DNA from: Streptomyces spinoverrucosus
GTDB lineage: Bacteria; Actinomycetota; Actinomycetes; Streptomycetales; Streptomycetaceae
Assembly (NCBI RefSeq): GCF_006539505.1
Contig: NZ_BJND01000019.1
Span: 124,001 to 188,000 of the forward strand
Direction of reading: 5' to 3'
DNA: 64,000 nucleotides
Shown here: positions 15,656 to 24,146 of the stretch, in pieces
Layout of the letters: each line of letters begins with the position of its first letter
How positions within the stretch are numbered: the stretch's first letter is position 1
Position numbers and translations under genes: made by a program
The notes under the pieces: generated by a model
Told to the model about the DNA's origin: nothing
What the model saw: the letters and a program-made list of their open reading frames with translations, nothing else
The model's database searches: none

Positions 15656-16915
15656 ATGACAACGACCTCGTACAGAGCCGGACTGTCGCGTGCCGTCGCG
15701 GCCACCGCCGCGGCGCTGGCACTCCTGGCCGCCCCTTCCGGGCAGGCCGCCGCCGCCGACCCGGGCCTGCCCCTGGGCGACCCCGATCTGGCGGAGACCC
15801 GTACCAGCCAGACCCTGGCCGCCGGCGTCACCCTCACCCGGATCGTCCGGGGCACCGAGCCCGCCCCGGCCGACCAGATCGACACCACGACCCGCGGCCC
15901 CTGGGTGGTCAACGTCCTGACCATCGACCCGCGCAAGACCCGCGGCCACCTGACGGCCACCTACGGCCCCGATCTCGCCCGCACCGAGAAGACCACCGAC
16001 CTCGTCCGCGCCACCGAGGCACTCGTGGGCGTCAACGGCTCGTTCTTCACCTTCACCGCCAACCGTCAGTACCCGGGCGACCCGGTCGGACTCGGCCTGT
16101 ACGGCGGCAAGCTGCTCAGCGAGCCGACCAGTGACCCCGCCGAGGTCAACTTCGTCGTGGACTCCCGCAGCGACCGGGTCCTCATGGGCAAGCTGAGCTG
16201 GTCCGGCAGCGTGCAGAACCGCAAGACCGGGGCGAGCCTGCCGCTGGAGTTCCTCAACCACCCGCCGGTCGTCCCCGCCGGCTGTGCGGCGCTCGCGGAC
16301 CAGACCGAGTGCACCGAGCCCGGCGATGTCGTCCGTTTCACACCGGAGTTCGCCGCGGCCACGCCGTCCGGCGCCGGTGTCGAGGTGGTCCTCGACCGGC
16401 GTGGCTGTGTGGTCCGCACCTCGACGACCCGGGGCACCGAGCTGACCGCCGGTCAGACCTCACTCCAGGCGACCGGCCGTGAGGCGGCCACCCTGGTGCA
16501 GGTGGCGGGCAAGGACTGCCTGCGGACGACCTCCGTCCTCGTCGACGAGAAGGGCGACCGGCTCCCGCTGCGCAAGAGCCTGTCCGGAGTCAACGGCCGC
16601 TACCGGCTGACCGCCGACGGCCAGATCGTCGTGCCGGACGGTTCGGGCAGCTTCTTCGCCCGCAACCCCCGCACCGTCGCCGGTACGACGCAGGACGGCC
16701 GGATCGTCCTCGCGACCATCGACGGCCGGATGACGAGCAGCGTCGGCACCACCATGGACGAGACCGCCGCCGTCGCCCACGCGCTGGGCCTGCACGACGC
16801 GGTCAACCTCGACGGTGGCGGCTCCACCACCATGTCCGTCCGGGGCGAGCTGGTGAACCGGCCGAGTGGCAGCACCGAGCGGGCCGTGGGTGACGCGTTG
16901 ATCTTCCGCGACTGA
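15656..16915 (+). CDS. Secreted phosphodiester glycosidase (NAGPA domain)
   Basis: A 419-residue exported protein of the family named for mammalian N-acetylglucosamine-1-phosphodiester alpha-N-acetylglucosaminidase. The first ~35 residues are a signal peptide (SRAVAATAAALALLAAPSG, cleavage after QAAAA). The catalytic domain has GVNGSFFTF at about 122-130 and the family hallmark NLDGGGSTTMSVRGELVNRP near the C-terminus. ATG 15656 is chosen because it begins the signal peptide. The physiological substrate in bacteria is uncertain; surface glycopolymer phosphodiesters are plausible. Same strand as the upstream operon, but a 157-bp gap and an unrelated role suggest a separate unit. Confidence 0.85.
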   Translation: MTTTSYRAGLSRAVAATAAALALLAAPSGQAAAADPGLPLGDPDLAETRTSQTLAAGVTLTRIVRGTEPAPADQIDTTTRGPWVVNVLTIDPRKTRGHLTATYGPDLARTEKTTDLVRATEALVGVNGSFFTFTANRQYPGDPVGLGLYGGKLLSEPTSDPAEVNFVVDSRSDRVLMGKLSWSGSVQNRKTGASLPLEFLNHPPVVPAGCAALADQTECTEPGDVVRFTPEFAAATPSGAGVEVVLDRRGCVVRTSTTRGTELTAGQTSLQATGREAATLVQVAGKDCLRTTSVLVDEKGDRLPLRKSLSGVNGRYRLTADGQIVVPDGSGSFFARNPRTVAGTTQDGRIVLATIDGRMTSSVGTTMDETAAVAHALGLHDAVNLDGGGSTTMSVRGELVNRPSGSTERAVGDALIFRD

Positions 16916-16933
16916 CCCTGGCCGCTACCTCGT

Positions 16934-16964
16934 TGACCGGCCGAGCCGCGTGCCCGGCCGGTCA
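16934..16964. terminator. Bidirectional hairpin between convergent genes
   Basis: Perfect 10-bp stem, TGACCGGCCG (16934-16943) and CGGCCGGTCA (16955-16964), with an 11-base loop. It lies between the converging NAGPA and GH15 genes and reaches the GH15 stop codon. There is no U-run, which is normal for streptomycete terminators. Confidence 0.7.
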
Positions 16965-18794
16965 GCCGAGGGCCCGGTCCAGGTTGAACGCGGCGCTGAT
17001 CAGCGCCAGATGCGTGAACGCCTGCGGGAAGTTGCCCTGCTGCTCGCCGGTGTGGCTGATCTCCTCGGCGTACAGGCCGAGATGGTTGGCGTAGGTGAGC
17101 ATCTTCTCGAACGCCAGCCGCGCCTCGTCCACCCGACGGGCGTGCACCATGGCCTCGACGTACCAGAACGAGCAGATCGAGAACGTGCCCTCGTCGCCGT
17201 GCAGTCCGTCGGGGCTGGCCACGGGGTCGTAGCGGTAGACCAGCGAGTCGGACACCAGATCGTTGGTGAGGGCATCCAGCGTGGACAGCCACTTGGGGTC
17301 GGTGGGGGCGATGAACTTCGTCAGCGGCATCATCAGCACCGCCGCGTCGAGCACCTCGTCGTCCTCGTGCTGGACGAACGCCTGCCGCCGCTCGGACCAG
17401 CCGCGGCTCATGATCCGCCGGTAGATCGTGTCGCGGACGCCCCGCCACCGGACGATGTCGGCGGGCAGACCGCGCCGGTTGGCCATCCGGATGGCGCGTT
17501 CGATCGCCACCCAGCACATCAGCCGCGAGTACAGGAAGTTCTTGCGGCCGCCGCGGGTCTCCCAGATGCCCTCGTCCGGCTGGTCCCAGTTCTCGCACAC
17601 CCAGTCGACCAGCTCGCACACGTCGTCCCACTGGTCGCTGGAGATCGGCTCCGCCCACTTGTCGTACAGGTAGATGGAGTCGATGAGCGCCCCGTAGATG
17701 TCGAGCTGGAGCTGCTCGGCAGCGCCGTTGCCGATCCGCACCGGCGCCGAGCCCTCATGCCCCTCCAGATAGGTGAGTTCCCGCTCGGGCAGGTCGGTAC
17801 GGCCGTCGATGCCGTACATGATCTGCAGCGGGCCCGACGGTTTGCCGTCGCCCGGACTGATGTGCCGGGTCACGAACTTCATGAACTCGGCGGCCTCGCC
17901 GGTGAAGCCCAGCCGCAGCAGGGCGTACACGCAGAAGGCGGCGTCGCGCACCCACACGTACCGGTAGTCCCAGTTGCGCTCGCCGCCGAACTTCTCGGGC
18001 AGGCTCGTGGTAGGCGCGGCCACGATCGCGCCGGTCGGCGCATAGGTGAGCAGCTTCAGGGTGAGCGCGGAGCGGTGCACCATCTCCCGCCACCGGCCCC
18101 GGTACTTGGACGCGGACAGCCAGCGCCGCCAGTACGCCACCGTCGCCGCGAACTGGTGCTCCGCCTCCATGTGCGGGCAGCAGCGCGGCGCCACGTCGCC
18201 GCCGACCTGGTCCAGCGCGAACACCGCCGACTCGCCCTCGGCGAGCTTGAAGTCGGCGCGTGCGTCGAGCTCGTCGGCCTCCAGGGGGACCGTGGCGGTG
18301 AGTCCCAGCGACAGCTTGGGGGACTCGAAGACGGCCACGTCGTCGGCCATGCGCAGGGTGTGCGGCTGGGCGCCGTAGTCGAACCGGGGCGCCACTCGCG
18401 CGCGGAACGGGATGGAACCACGGACGCACAGCACCCGCCGGATCAGCCGGTGCCGTTCGGCCTCCAGGGGCGCGCCGCTGACCGGCATGAAGTCCTGCAC
18501 CTCGCCGACGCCGTCCTCGGTGAAGAAACGGGTGATCAGGACGTTGGTGTCGGGGAAGTAGAACTGCTTGGTCCGCGCGGGCACAACCGCCGCCAGCTCG
18601 AAACAGCCGCCGCGCTCGGCGTCCAGGATCGACGCGAACACGCTCGGCGCGTCGAACGCGCCGCAGCAGTACCAGTCGATCGTGCCGTCGGTGCCCACCA
18701 GGGCAACGCTGCGCAGATCGCCGATCAGGCCGTGCTCGGCGATCGGCAGATACCGGGAGCGCCCGGACGCCCTGCCGCTCGGTGTTTCGACCAT
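16962..18794 (-). CDS. Glycoside hydrolase family 15 protein (glucoamylase/trehalase type)
   Basis: A 610-residue cytoplasmic enzyme with the two-part GH15 layout: an N-terminal beta-sandwich (about 1-240) and an (alpha/alpha)6 barrel. Family marks are GLIGDLRSVALVGTDGTIDWYC near residue 25 (the bacterial GH15 start), GGERNWDYRYVWVRDAAF, the catalytic-acid region GIWETRGGRKNFLYSR and the second-acid region HGDEGTFSICSFWYVEA. Actinobacterial members include trehalases and glucan 1,4-alpha-glucosidases; sequence alone does not separate them. No signal peptide. A single gene facing the NAGPA gene. Confidence 0.9.
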   Translation of the reverse strand: MVETPSGRASGRSRYLPIAEHGLIGDLRSVALVGTDGTIDWYCCGAFDAPSVFASILDAERGGCFELAAVVPARTKQFYFPDTNVLITRFFTEDGVGEVQDFMPVSGAPLEAERHRLIRRVLCVRGSIPFRARVAPRFDYGAQPHTLRMADDVAVFESPKLSLGLTATVPLEADELDARADFKLAEGESAVFALDQVGGDVAPRCCPHMEAEHQFAATVAYWRRWLSASKYRGRWREMVHRSALTLKLLTYAPTGAIVAAPTTSLPEKFGGERNWDYRYVWVRDAAFCVYALLRLGFTGEAAEFMKFVTRHISPGDGKPSGPLQIMYGIDGRTDLPERELTYLEGHEGSAPVRIGNGAAEQLQLDIYGALIDSIYLYDKWAEPISSDQWDDVCELVDWVCENWDQPDEGIWETRGGRKNFLYSRLMCWVAIERAIRMANRRGLPADIVRWRGVRDTIYRRIMSRGWSERRQAFVQHEDDEVLDAAVLMMPLTKFIAPTDPKWLSTLDALTNDLVSDSLVYRYDPVASPDGLHGDEGTFSICSFWYVEAMVHARRVDEARLAFEKMLTYANHLGLYAEEISHTGEQQGNFPQAFTHLALISAAFNLDRALG

Positions 18795-18878
18795 CGCCGC
18801 CTCCCTGGCCGGCCCCTACCGCGAGGTTCCAGCTTAGGCGGGATCGAACAGGTGGGCGGGGTGGAGGGAAGGTCCGAT

Positions 18879-18923
18879 GGACGAGGTGGACCAGGTGGAC
18901 CAGGTGGACCAGGTGGTCCGGGT
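18879..18923. repeat. 9-bp minisatellite, five units
   Basis: Five head-to-tail 9-mers of the form GGACCAGGT; units 2-4 are identical, the first and last have one or two changes. It lies in the 145-bp gap between the GH15 gene start and the 3' end of the DeoR gene. In-frame by length but not in any recognised gene. Confidence 0.85.
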
Positions 18924-18939
18924 GTGCCGAGGGGGTCGG

Positions 18940-19719
18940 TCAGACCGTGATCACCGCCACGCCCGCCTCCTCGAACCGCCGCACCGTCTCCTCCTCCACC
19001 GCCGTGTCCGTGACCAGCGTGTCCACCAGCTCGGTGCCGCAGATCCGGGCGAAGGCACGGCGCCCCAGCTTGCTGGAGTCGGCCGCGACGACCACCCGCT
19101 CGGCGCGCTCGCACAGCAGCCGGTTGATCGCGGCCTCCGCCTCGTCGTGTGCCGTCGCCCCGTCCACGACGTCGAGGGCGACGACCCCGAGCACCGCCAC
19201 GTCCAGCGTGATCTGGCTCAGCACACCGTCCGCGAGCGGCCCGATGAGTTCGTACGACTGTGCCCGCGCGACCCCACCCGTTACCACGATCTTGAACTGG
19301 GGTCGCACGGCCAGCTCGTTGGCGATGTTCAGCGCGTTCGTGACGACGGTCAGCGCGGGTGAGCCGGACGCGAGGTCGCCGCGCACGGCCAGGGCCCGCG
19401 CCACCTCGGTGGTGGTCGTGCCGCCGGTCAGCCCGACCGCCTCGCCGGGTGCGATGAGGTCGGCGACCGCCTGGGCGATGCGCTGCTTCTCGGAGGCGCG
19501 GCGGGCGGTCTTGTAGCGCAGCGGCAGCTCGTACGACACTCCGTGCACGACCGCGCCGCCACGAGTGCGGACGAGCATCTGCTGCTCGGCGAGCCGGTCG
19601 AAGTCCCGGCGGATCGTCGCGGCCGAGACCTCCAGCTCGGCGGCGGCCTCCTCGACGTCCAGTCGGCCGCGCTCGACGAGCAGTTCCAGCAGCGCCTTCC
19701 AGCGGGCGTCCCGCGACAT
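18940..19719 (-). CDS. DeoR/GlpR-family transcriptional repressor (AgaR-like)
   Basis: A 259-residue sugar-phosphate-responsive regulator. The N-terminal winged HTH is at about 5-60 (LDVEEAAAELEVSAATIRRDFDRLAE), then the sugar-isomerase-like sensor with GLTGGTTTTEVARAL, VVTNALNIANEL and VVVAADSSKLGRRAF. ATG 19719 follows GGAGG at ideal spacing; an upstream ATG at 19731 is less likely. It is divergent from the SIS/aldolase genes across a 128-bp promoter region, so it most likely represses them and responds to a phosphorylated amino sugar or ketose. Confidence 0.9.
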   Translation of the reverse strand: MSRDARWKALLELLVERGRLDVEEAAAELEVSAATIRRDFDRLAEQQMLVRTRGGAVVHGVSYELPLRYKTARRASEKQRIAQAVADLIAPGEAVGLTGGTTTTEVARALAVRGDLASGSPALTVVTNALNIANELAVRPQFKIVVTGGVARAQSYELIGPLADGVLSQITLDVAVLGVVALDVVDGATAHDEAEAAINRLLCERAERVVVAADSSKLGRRAFARICGTELVDTLVTDTAVEEETVRRFEEAGVAVITV

Positions 19720-19779
19720 CCGCACCTCCATCCGTGTTCGTCCCGTGACCCTAGCGCACCTCCCTCCGGGCCGGATTGC

Positions 19780-19809
19780 TTGATCCTGCGCGAAAGTGCG
19801 CTGTATCTT
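19780..19809 (+). promoter_or_regulatory. Candidate promoter of the SIS/aldolase unit
   Basis: TTGATC (19780-19785) and TATCTT (19804-19809) are separated by 18 bp, a good sigma-70-like pair for this DNA. The spacer contains CGAAAG inside a GCGC-flanked imperfect repeat; CGAAAG/CTTTCG is a common half-site of DeoR-family operators. The divergent DeoR protein may bind here. Confidence 0.4.
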
Positions 19810-19847
19810 GCAGGAACAATCATTTGCTTTTGCGGGGAGGGCACGGC

Positions 19848-20723
19848 ATGATGCATGTCGAGGATGAGCTGCACAGCCAGCCGGAGTGCTGGACCCGGGC
19901 CGCGGCGCTCGCGCCGGAGCACCGTGGGGCGCTGCCGACGCCGGGGGAGCGGGTCGCGATCGTCGGCTGCGGCACCTCGTACTTCATGGCGCAGTCGGCC
20001 GCGGCTCTGCGCGAGGGTGCCGGGCAGGGCGAGACGGACGCCTTCGCCGCCTCGGAGTTCCCGTACGGCCGCGCCTACGACCGGGTCCTCGCTCTGAGCC
20101 GCTCCGGCACCACCACGGAGGTGCTCGACCTGCTCCGGAAGGTGAACGGACGCACCCGCACCTCCGCGATCACCGCCGACCCGCACACGCCGGTCATGGA
20201 CGCCGCCGACGACGTGGTCGTACTCGGCTTCGCCGACGAGCGGTCGGTCGTACAGACCCGCTTCGCCACCACCGCGCTCACCCTGCTCCGCGCCCACCTG
20301 GGCCTGCACGCCGACGCCGTGGTCACGGACGCCCGCACCGCGCTGGACGCCGACCTGCCCGAAGGGCTGGTGGACTGCGGCCAGTTCACCTTCCTCGGCA
20401 CCGGCTGGACCGTGGGACTCGCCCACGAGGCTGCCCTGAAGATGCGCGAGGCGGCCCAGGCGTGGACGGAGTCCTACCCGGCGATGGAGTACCGGCACGG
20501 CCCCCTGAGCATTACCACCCAGGGCACCGCGACCTGGATGCTCGGCCCCGCGCCCGAGGGACTCGCCGAACAGGTGCGGTCCACGGGCGGACAGTGGGTG
20601 TCGGGCGGCCTCGACCCGCTCGCCGAACTGATCCGCGCCCAGCGCCTGGCCGTCGCGGTGGCAACAGCCCACGGGCTGGACGCCGACCGGCCTCGCCATC
20701 TGACGCGGTCGGTGATCCTCTGA
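19848..20723 (+). CDS. SIS-domain sugar isomerase/deaminase (AgaS-like)
   Basis: A 291-residue double-SIS protein that would isomerise or deaminate a phosphorylated amino sugar. The first SIS has IVGCGTSYFMAQSAA (about 40-54) and SRSGTTTEVLDLL (about 81-93); the second has GLAHEAALKMREAAQAWTES and EYRHGPLS, all conserved. ATG 19848 follows GGGGAGG by seven bases; a second ATG is adjacent. With the DeoR gene upstream and a class II aldolase downstream, the locus resembles the galactosamine/tagatose 6-phosphate (aga) pathway. The exact sugar is not determined. Confidence 0.85.
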   Translation: MMHVEDELHSQPECWTRAAALAPEHRGALPTPGERVAIVGCGTSYFMAQSAAALREGAGQGETDAFAASEFPYGRAYDRVLALSRSGTTTEVLDLLRKVNGRTRTSAITADPHTPVMDAADDVVVLGFADERSVVQTRFATTALTLLRAHLGLHADAVVTDARTALDADLPEGLVDCGQFTFLGTGWTVGLAHEAALKMREAAQAWTESYPAMEYRHGPLSITTQGTATWMLGPAPEGLAEQVRSTGGQWVSGGLDPLAELIRAQRLAVAVATAHGLDADRPRHLTRSVIL

Positions 20724-21398
20724 GTCGCGGCCGTGAGGGGAAGGTGAGCGCCGGTGGCCGTGTGGTCTTCTGCGCGGCGTCCGCGAGGGGGGCTGGGCCC
20801 CTGTGGCCGGGTCGTCGTCTGTGCCGCGTCCGCGGGGGGAGGCTGAGCGCCGGTGGCCGCGAGGTCTTCTGCGCCGCGTCCGCAAGGCAGTGCCGTTCCG
20901 TCCCTGTGCCGGGTGGTCCGTGAGCCGCGTTCGCACGGAAAGGGCTACCGCCCCTGTGCCCGGCTGGGCCGTGAGCCGCGTCGGCAAGGCGGGCTTCCGT
21001 CCTTGTGCCGGGTGGTCCGTGAGCCGCGTCCGCATGGAAACGGCTACCGCCCCTGTGCCCGGCTGGGCCGTGAGCCGCGTCGGCAAGGCGGGGGTTCGGT
21101 CCCCGTGCCGGGTGGTCCGTGAGCCGTGCCCGCATGGAAGCGCCGCCGCCCCTGTGCCCGTCCTGTCCGTGAGCCGTGTCCGGAAGAAGAGGCCGTTCCG
21201 CCGCCCTACCCGCGTGGTCCCGGAGCCGCGTCCGCAAGGGCGGAAGCGAGCCCCCGTGACCCCGTGATCCTCCGAGCCGCGTCCGCAAGGGCGGAACCGA
21301 GCCCCCGTGACCCCGTGATCCTCCGAGCCGCGCCCGCAAGGGCGAAGCCGAGCCCCGTGCCCACGTGATCCTCTCAGCCGCACCAGCAAGGAGAAGTC
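20713..21398. repeat. Tandem array, about 14 units of 48-52 bp, between SIS and aldolase genes
   Basis: The 675-bp gap has no gene and is filled by a degenerate head-to-tail repeat. The landmark GAGCCGCGTCCGCAAGG-like core starts at about 20722, 20772, 20821, 20871, 20922, 20973, 21021, 21072, 21121, 21171, 21223, 21274, 21325 and 21375. The first unit is the end of the SIS gene itself (GTGATCCTCTGAG) and the last contains the aldolase ribosome-binding site (GCAAGGAGAAG). So the array looks like repeated copying of the stop-to-start junction. Around 20922-21121 units alternate in pairs, giving a ~100-bp higher-order period. Very long open frames cross it on the minus strand but follow repeat composition, not a protein family. 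Confidence 0.85.
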
Positions 21399-22262
21399 GT
21401 GCCCCTCGTGACCACCGGCGAGCTTGTCACGCGGGCCGTCGAGGCCCGCTCTGCCGTCGCCGCCTTCAACATCATCACGTTGGAACACGTCGAGGCCGTC
21501 ATCGCCGGCGCCGAGTCCGTCCGGAGCCCCGTCGTCCTCCAAGTCAGCGAGAATGCCGTCAAGTTCCGCTACGGGCGCCTGCTCCCGCTCGCCCGCGCCG
21601 CCGTCGCCGCTGCCGAACGGGCCGCTGTACCTGTTGCGTTGCACCTCGACCACGTCCAGAGCGACAGCCTGCTCCGGCAGGCGCCGGATGCCGGGTTCAG
21701 CTCCGTCATGTACGACGCCGCGCGCCTGCCCTACGCCGAGAACCGCGCCGCGACCCGTGCCGCCGCCGACTGGGCGCACGCCCAAGGGCTGTGGATCGAG
21801 GCGGAGTTGGGACAGGTCGGCGGCAAGGACGGACGGCCGCCGCTGGACGCCCACGCGCCCGGCGCGCGTACCGACCCCGACCAGGCCCGGGCCTTCGTCG
21901 CGGACACGGCGGTGGACGCGCTGGCCGTCGCCGTCGGCAGCAGCCACGCCATGACCACCCGCACCGCCACCCTCGACCACGCCCTCCTCAAACGCCTCTC
22001 CGGCACCCTGGACGTCCCCCTCGTCCTGCACGGCTCCTCCGGAGTCCCGGACGAGGAACTGACGGCGGCGGTCGCGGGCGGCATCGCCAAGGTCAACGTC
22101 GGCACCGCCCTCAACATCGCCATGACCGGCGCCATCAGGGACTTCCTCGCCGCACACCCGGAGGCCGTCGACTCGCGCGAGTACCTCAGCGTGGGCCGGG
22201 AGGCGATGGTGCGGACGGTCGCGGAGATCCTGCGGACGCTCGGCGCGCCCCCTACCGCTTGA
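21399..22262 (+). CDS. Class II fructose/tagatose-bisphosphate aldolase
   Basis: A 287-residue zinc aldolase that splits a ketose 1,6-bisphosphate into DHAP and glyceraldehyde 3-phosphate. AFNIITLEHVEA is the family N-terminal signature, HLDHVQS (about 82-88) has the zinc histidine region, and HGSSGV and KVNVGTALN near the C-terminus bind phosphate. GTG 21399 follows AAGGAG. The context with an AgaS-like isomerase and DeoR regulator favours tagatose 1,6-bisphosphate (KbaY/GatY type), but fructose cannot be excluded. Its 3' end overlaps the convergent methyltransferase gene by 11 bp. Confidence 0.88.
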   Translation: MPLVTTGELVTRAVEARSAVAAFNIITLEHVEAVIAGAESVRSPVVLQVSENAVKFRYGRLLPLARAAVAAAERAAVPVALHLDHVQSDSLLRQAPDAGFSSVMYDAARLPYAENRAATRAAADWAHAQGLWIEAELGQVGGKDGRPPLDAHAPGARTDPDQARAFVADTAVDALAVAVGSSHAMTTRTATLDHALLKRLSGTLDVPLVLHGSSGVPDEELTAAVAGGIAKVNVGTALNIAMTGAIRDFLAAHPEAVDSREYLSVGREAMVRTVAEILRTLGAPPTA

Positions 22263-23397
22263 CGGCCTTCAGCACCACGAACTTCGGATCGCTCGCCACG
22301 AGTTCGCTGTTCCCGAACAGCCGCCGCAGCTTCACGTGGTACCCGAGATGCCGGTTTCCGATCACCCACAGCTCACCGCCCGGCCGCAACGCCCGCCGCG
22401 CCCCGGTGAACATCCGCCACGCGGTCGCGTCGGTCGTCGCCTGGTGCGAGTGGAACGGCGGGTTGTTCAGCACCAGGTCGACGCTGCCCGACGGCACCCC
22501 GGCCAGCCCGTCCCCGACCCGGAACTCGGCGTGCCCGGGCACCCCGTTCGCCTGATACGTCGCCTCCGCCGAGGCCACGGCCTGGAACGACTCGTCCACG
22601 AACAGCACCTCGGCGGCCGGATCGGCCAGCGCCACCGCCGTACCGACGACACCGTTGCCGCAGCCCAGGTCCACCACCCGGCGCTCCCCGCGCGTCCGCG
22701 GCAGATGGGCGAGGAAGAACCGCGTGCCGATGTCGAGCCGGTCGGCGCAGAACACGCCCGCGTGGTTGACGACCATGCGCCCGGACACCGGGCCGATGCC
22801 CTCGGGCAGCGTGTAGCTGTACGGCCACGGGTTCGCGGGCCGCTCCAGCGACGGATCCGGCGTGCAGAAGATCAGCCGGGCCTTCTTGACCGCGAGCGAG
22901 GTGCGGGTCGGGCCGAGGATCCGCTCGAACAGATCCAGCGTCGAGGTGTGGATCTCCTTCACCATGCCGGTGCCCACGACGACCGTGCCCTCGTGCACGG
23001 CGGGCGCCAGCCGCAGCAGCTGGTCCTCCAGCAGCGCCAGGCTCTTCGGGACACGTACGAGGAGGACGTCGATTCGCTCGGGCGGCACGTCCTGCGTGGT
23101 GAGCAGCGACACGGTGCCCGGCTCGATCCCGTTCCGGGCGAGGTTGACCCGGGTCGCCTCCTGGGCGAGGTACGAGTCCGTGATCTGCACCGGCGCGTGC
23201 TGCGCGAGCGCCGTGACCAGCGCGCCCCAGCGGTCCCCGAGCACCACGACCGTGCCGGACAGCACCACGTCCTGGTCGGCGAGGTGCCTGAGCAGATACT
23301 CGTCGGAGGCGTCCCACGCGCGCAGGCGATCACGCTGGTCCTCGGGAAAACGGGCCAGCGAAAACTCGCCCCAGGGCGTCGTCATACGGTCGTTCAT
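22252..23397 (-). CDS. RlmG/RsmC-type class I methyltransferase
   Basis: A 381-residue two-domain protein typical of rRNA guanine-N2 methyltransferases: a degenerate N-terminal Rossmann half (about 1-190) and a catalytic half with VVDLGCGNGVVGTAVALADP (SAM motif) and LVLNNPPFHSHQ, the NPPF motif that marks methylation of a planar amino group. GTP- or DNA-binding motifs are absent. rRNA is the likely target. The gene converges on and overlaps the aldolase gene end. Confidence 0.87.
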   Translation of the reverse strand: MNDRMTTPWGEFSLARFPEDQRDRLRAWDASDEYLLRHLADQDVVLSGTVVVLGDRWGALVTALAQHAPVQITDSYLAQEATRVNLARNGIEPGTVSLLTTQDVPPERIDVLLVRVPKSLALLEDQLLRLAPAVHEGTVVVGTGMVKEIHTSTLDLFERILGPTRTSLAVKKARLIFCTPDPSLERPANPWPYSYTLPEGIGPVSGRMVVNHAGVFCADRLDIGTRFFLAHLPRTRGERRVVDLGCGNGVVGTAVALADPAAEVLFVDESFQAVASAEATYQANGVPGHAEFRVGDGLAGVPSGSVDLVLNNPPFHSHQATTDATAWRMFTGARRALRPGGELWVIGNRHLGYHVKLRRLFGNSELVASDPKFVVLKAVKR

Positions 23398-23452
23398 CGT
23401 CCGACCAGGCTAGCTGAGCCCCAGCTCACGGCCGTGCGGGAGGATGGAGGGC

Positions 23453-24103
23453 ATGGACGCCGAGCTGTTCCCCAGGGACCGTACGCAGGTCGCGCCCGGC
23501 GCCGTGCACGTGCCGGACTGGCTGGACGGGGACGGTCAGCGTGAGCTGCTGCGCGCCTGCCGGGAGTGGGCGCGTCCGCCCGCCGGGCTGCGCACGGTCC
23601 GCACCCCGGGCGGCGGCACCATGACCGCGCGGCAGGTCTGCCTGGGCTGGCACTGGTACCCGTACGCCTACGCCCGCACGGTCGTCGACGGCGACGGCAC
23701 CCCGGTGAAGCCCTTCCCGGCCTGGCTCGGCGAACTCGGCCGACGCGCGGTGACCGACGCGCTCGGTGCCGAGGCGGCGACCGGAGCGTCGTACGACATC
23801 GCACTGATCAATTTCTACGACTCAGACGCCCGCATGGGCATGCACCGCGACAGCGACGAGAAGTCGGACGCGCCGGTGGTGTCCCTGAGCCTCGGTGACA
23901 CCTGCGTCTTCCGCTTCGGCAACACCGAGACCCGGTCGCGCCCCTACACGGACGTCGAGCTGCGCAGCGGCGACCTGTTCGTCTTCGGTGGGCCGTCGCG
24001 GCTCGCCTACCACGGGGTGCCGCGGGTGCAGCCGGGGACGGCGCCGGACTGGCTGGGACTGACCGGGCGGCTGAACATCACCCTGCGGGTGAGCGGCTTG
24101 TAG
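23453..24103 (+). CDS. alkB: AlkB-like Fe(II)/2-oxoglutarate dioxygenase (alkylation repair)
   Basis: Removes methyl and related lesions (1-meA, 3-meC) from DNA by oxidation. The 216-residue protein has the iron facial triad: MHRDSDEK gives HxD and YHGVPRV the distal His. NITLRVSG carries the 2-oxoglutarate arginine. NFYDSDARMGMHRD is diagnostic of AlkB. ATG 23453 has GGGAGG nine bases upstream; the ATG at 23444 abuts that site and is unlikely. It is divergent from the RlmG-like gene across about 55 bp. Confidence 0.93.
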   Translation: MDAELFPRDRTQVAPGAVHVPDWLDGDGQRELLRACREWARPPAGLRTVRTPGGGTMTARQVCLGWHWYPYAYARTVVDGDGTPVKPFPAWLGELGRRAVTDALGAEAATGASYDIALINFYDSDARMGMHRDSDEKSDAPVVSLSLGDTCVFRFGNTETRSRPYTDVELRSGDLFVFGGPSRLAYHGVPRVQPGTAPDWLGLTGRLNITLRVSGL

Positions 24104-24146
24104 GCGCCCGGCCGTCGGACGAACGGATCATGGGAGACTCGCCTTC

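Noticed and set aside
20713..21398. CRISPR array
   Set aside because: The units are contiguous and degenerate, without unique spacers or conserved 25-40 bp repeats, and no cas gene is near.
19428..22157. A 909-codon minus-strand frame with periodic His/Gly/Arg repeats across the tandem array
   Set aside because: The periodicity comes from the DNA repeat, and the ends run antisense to the DeoR, SIS and aldolase regions. No family is recognisable.
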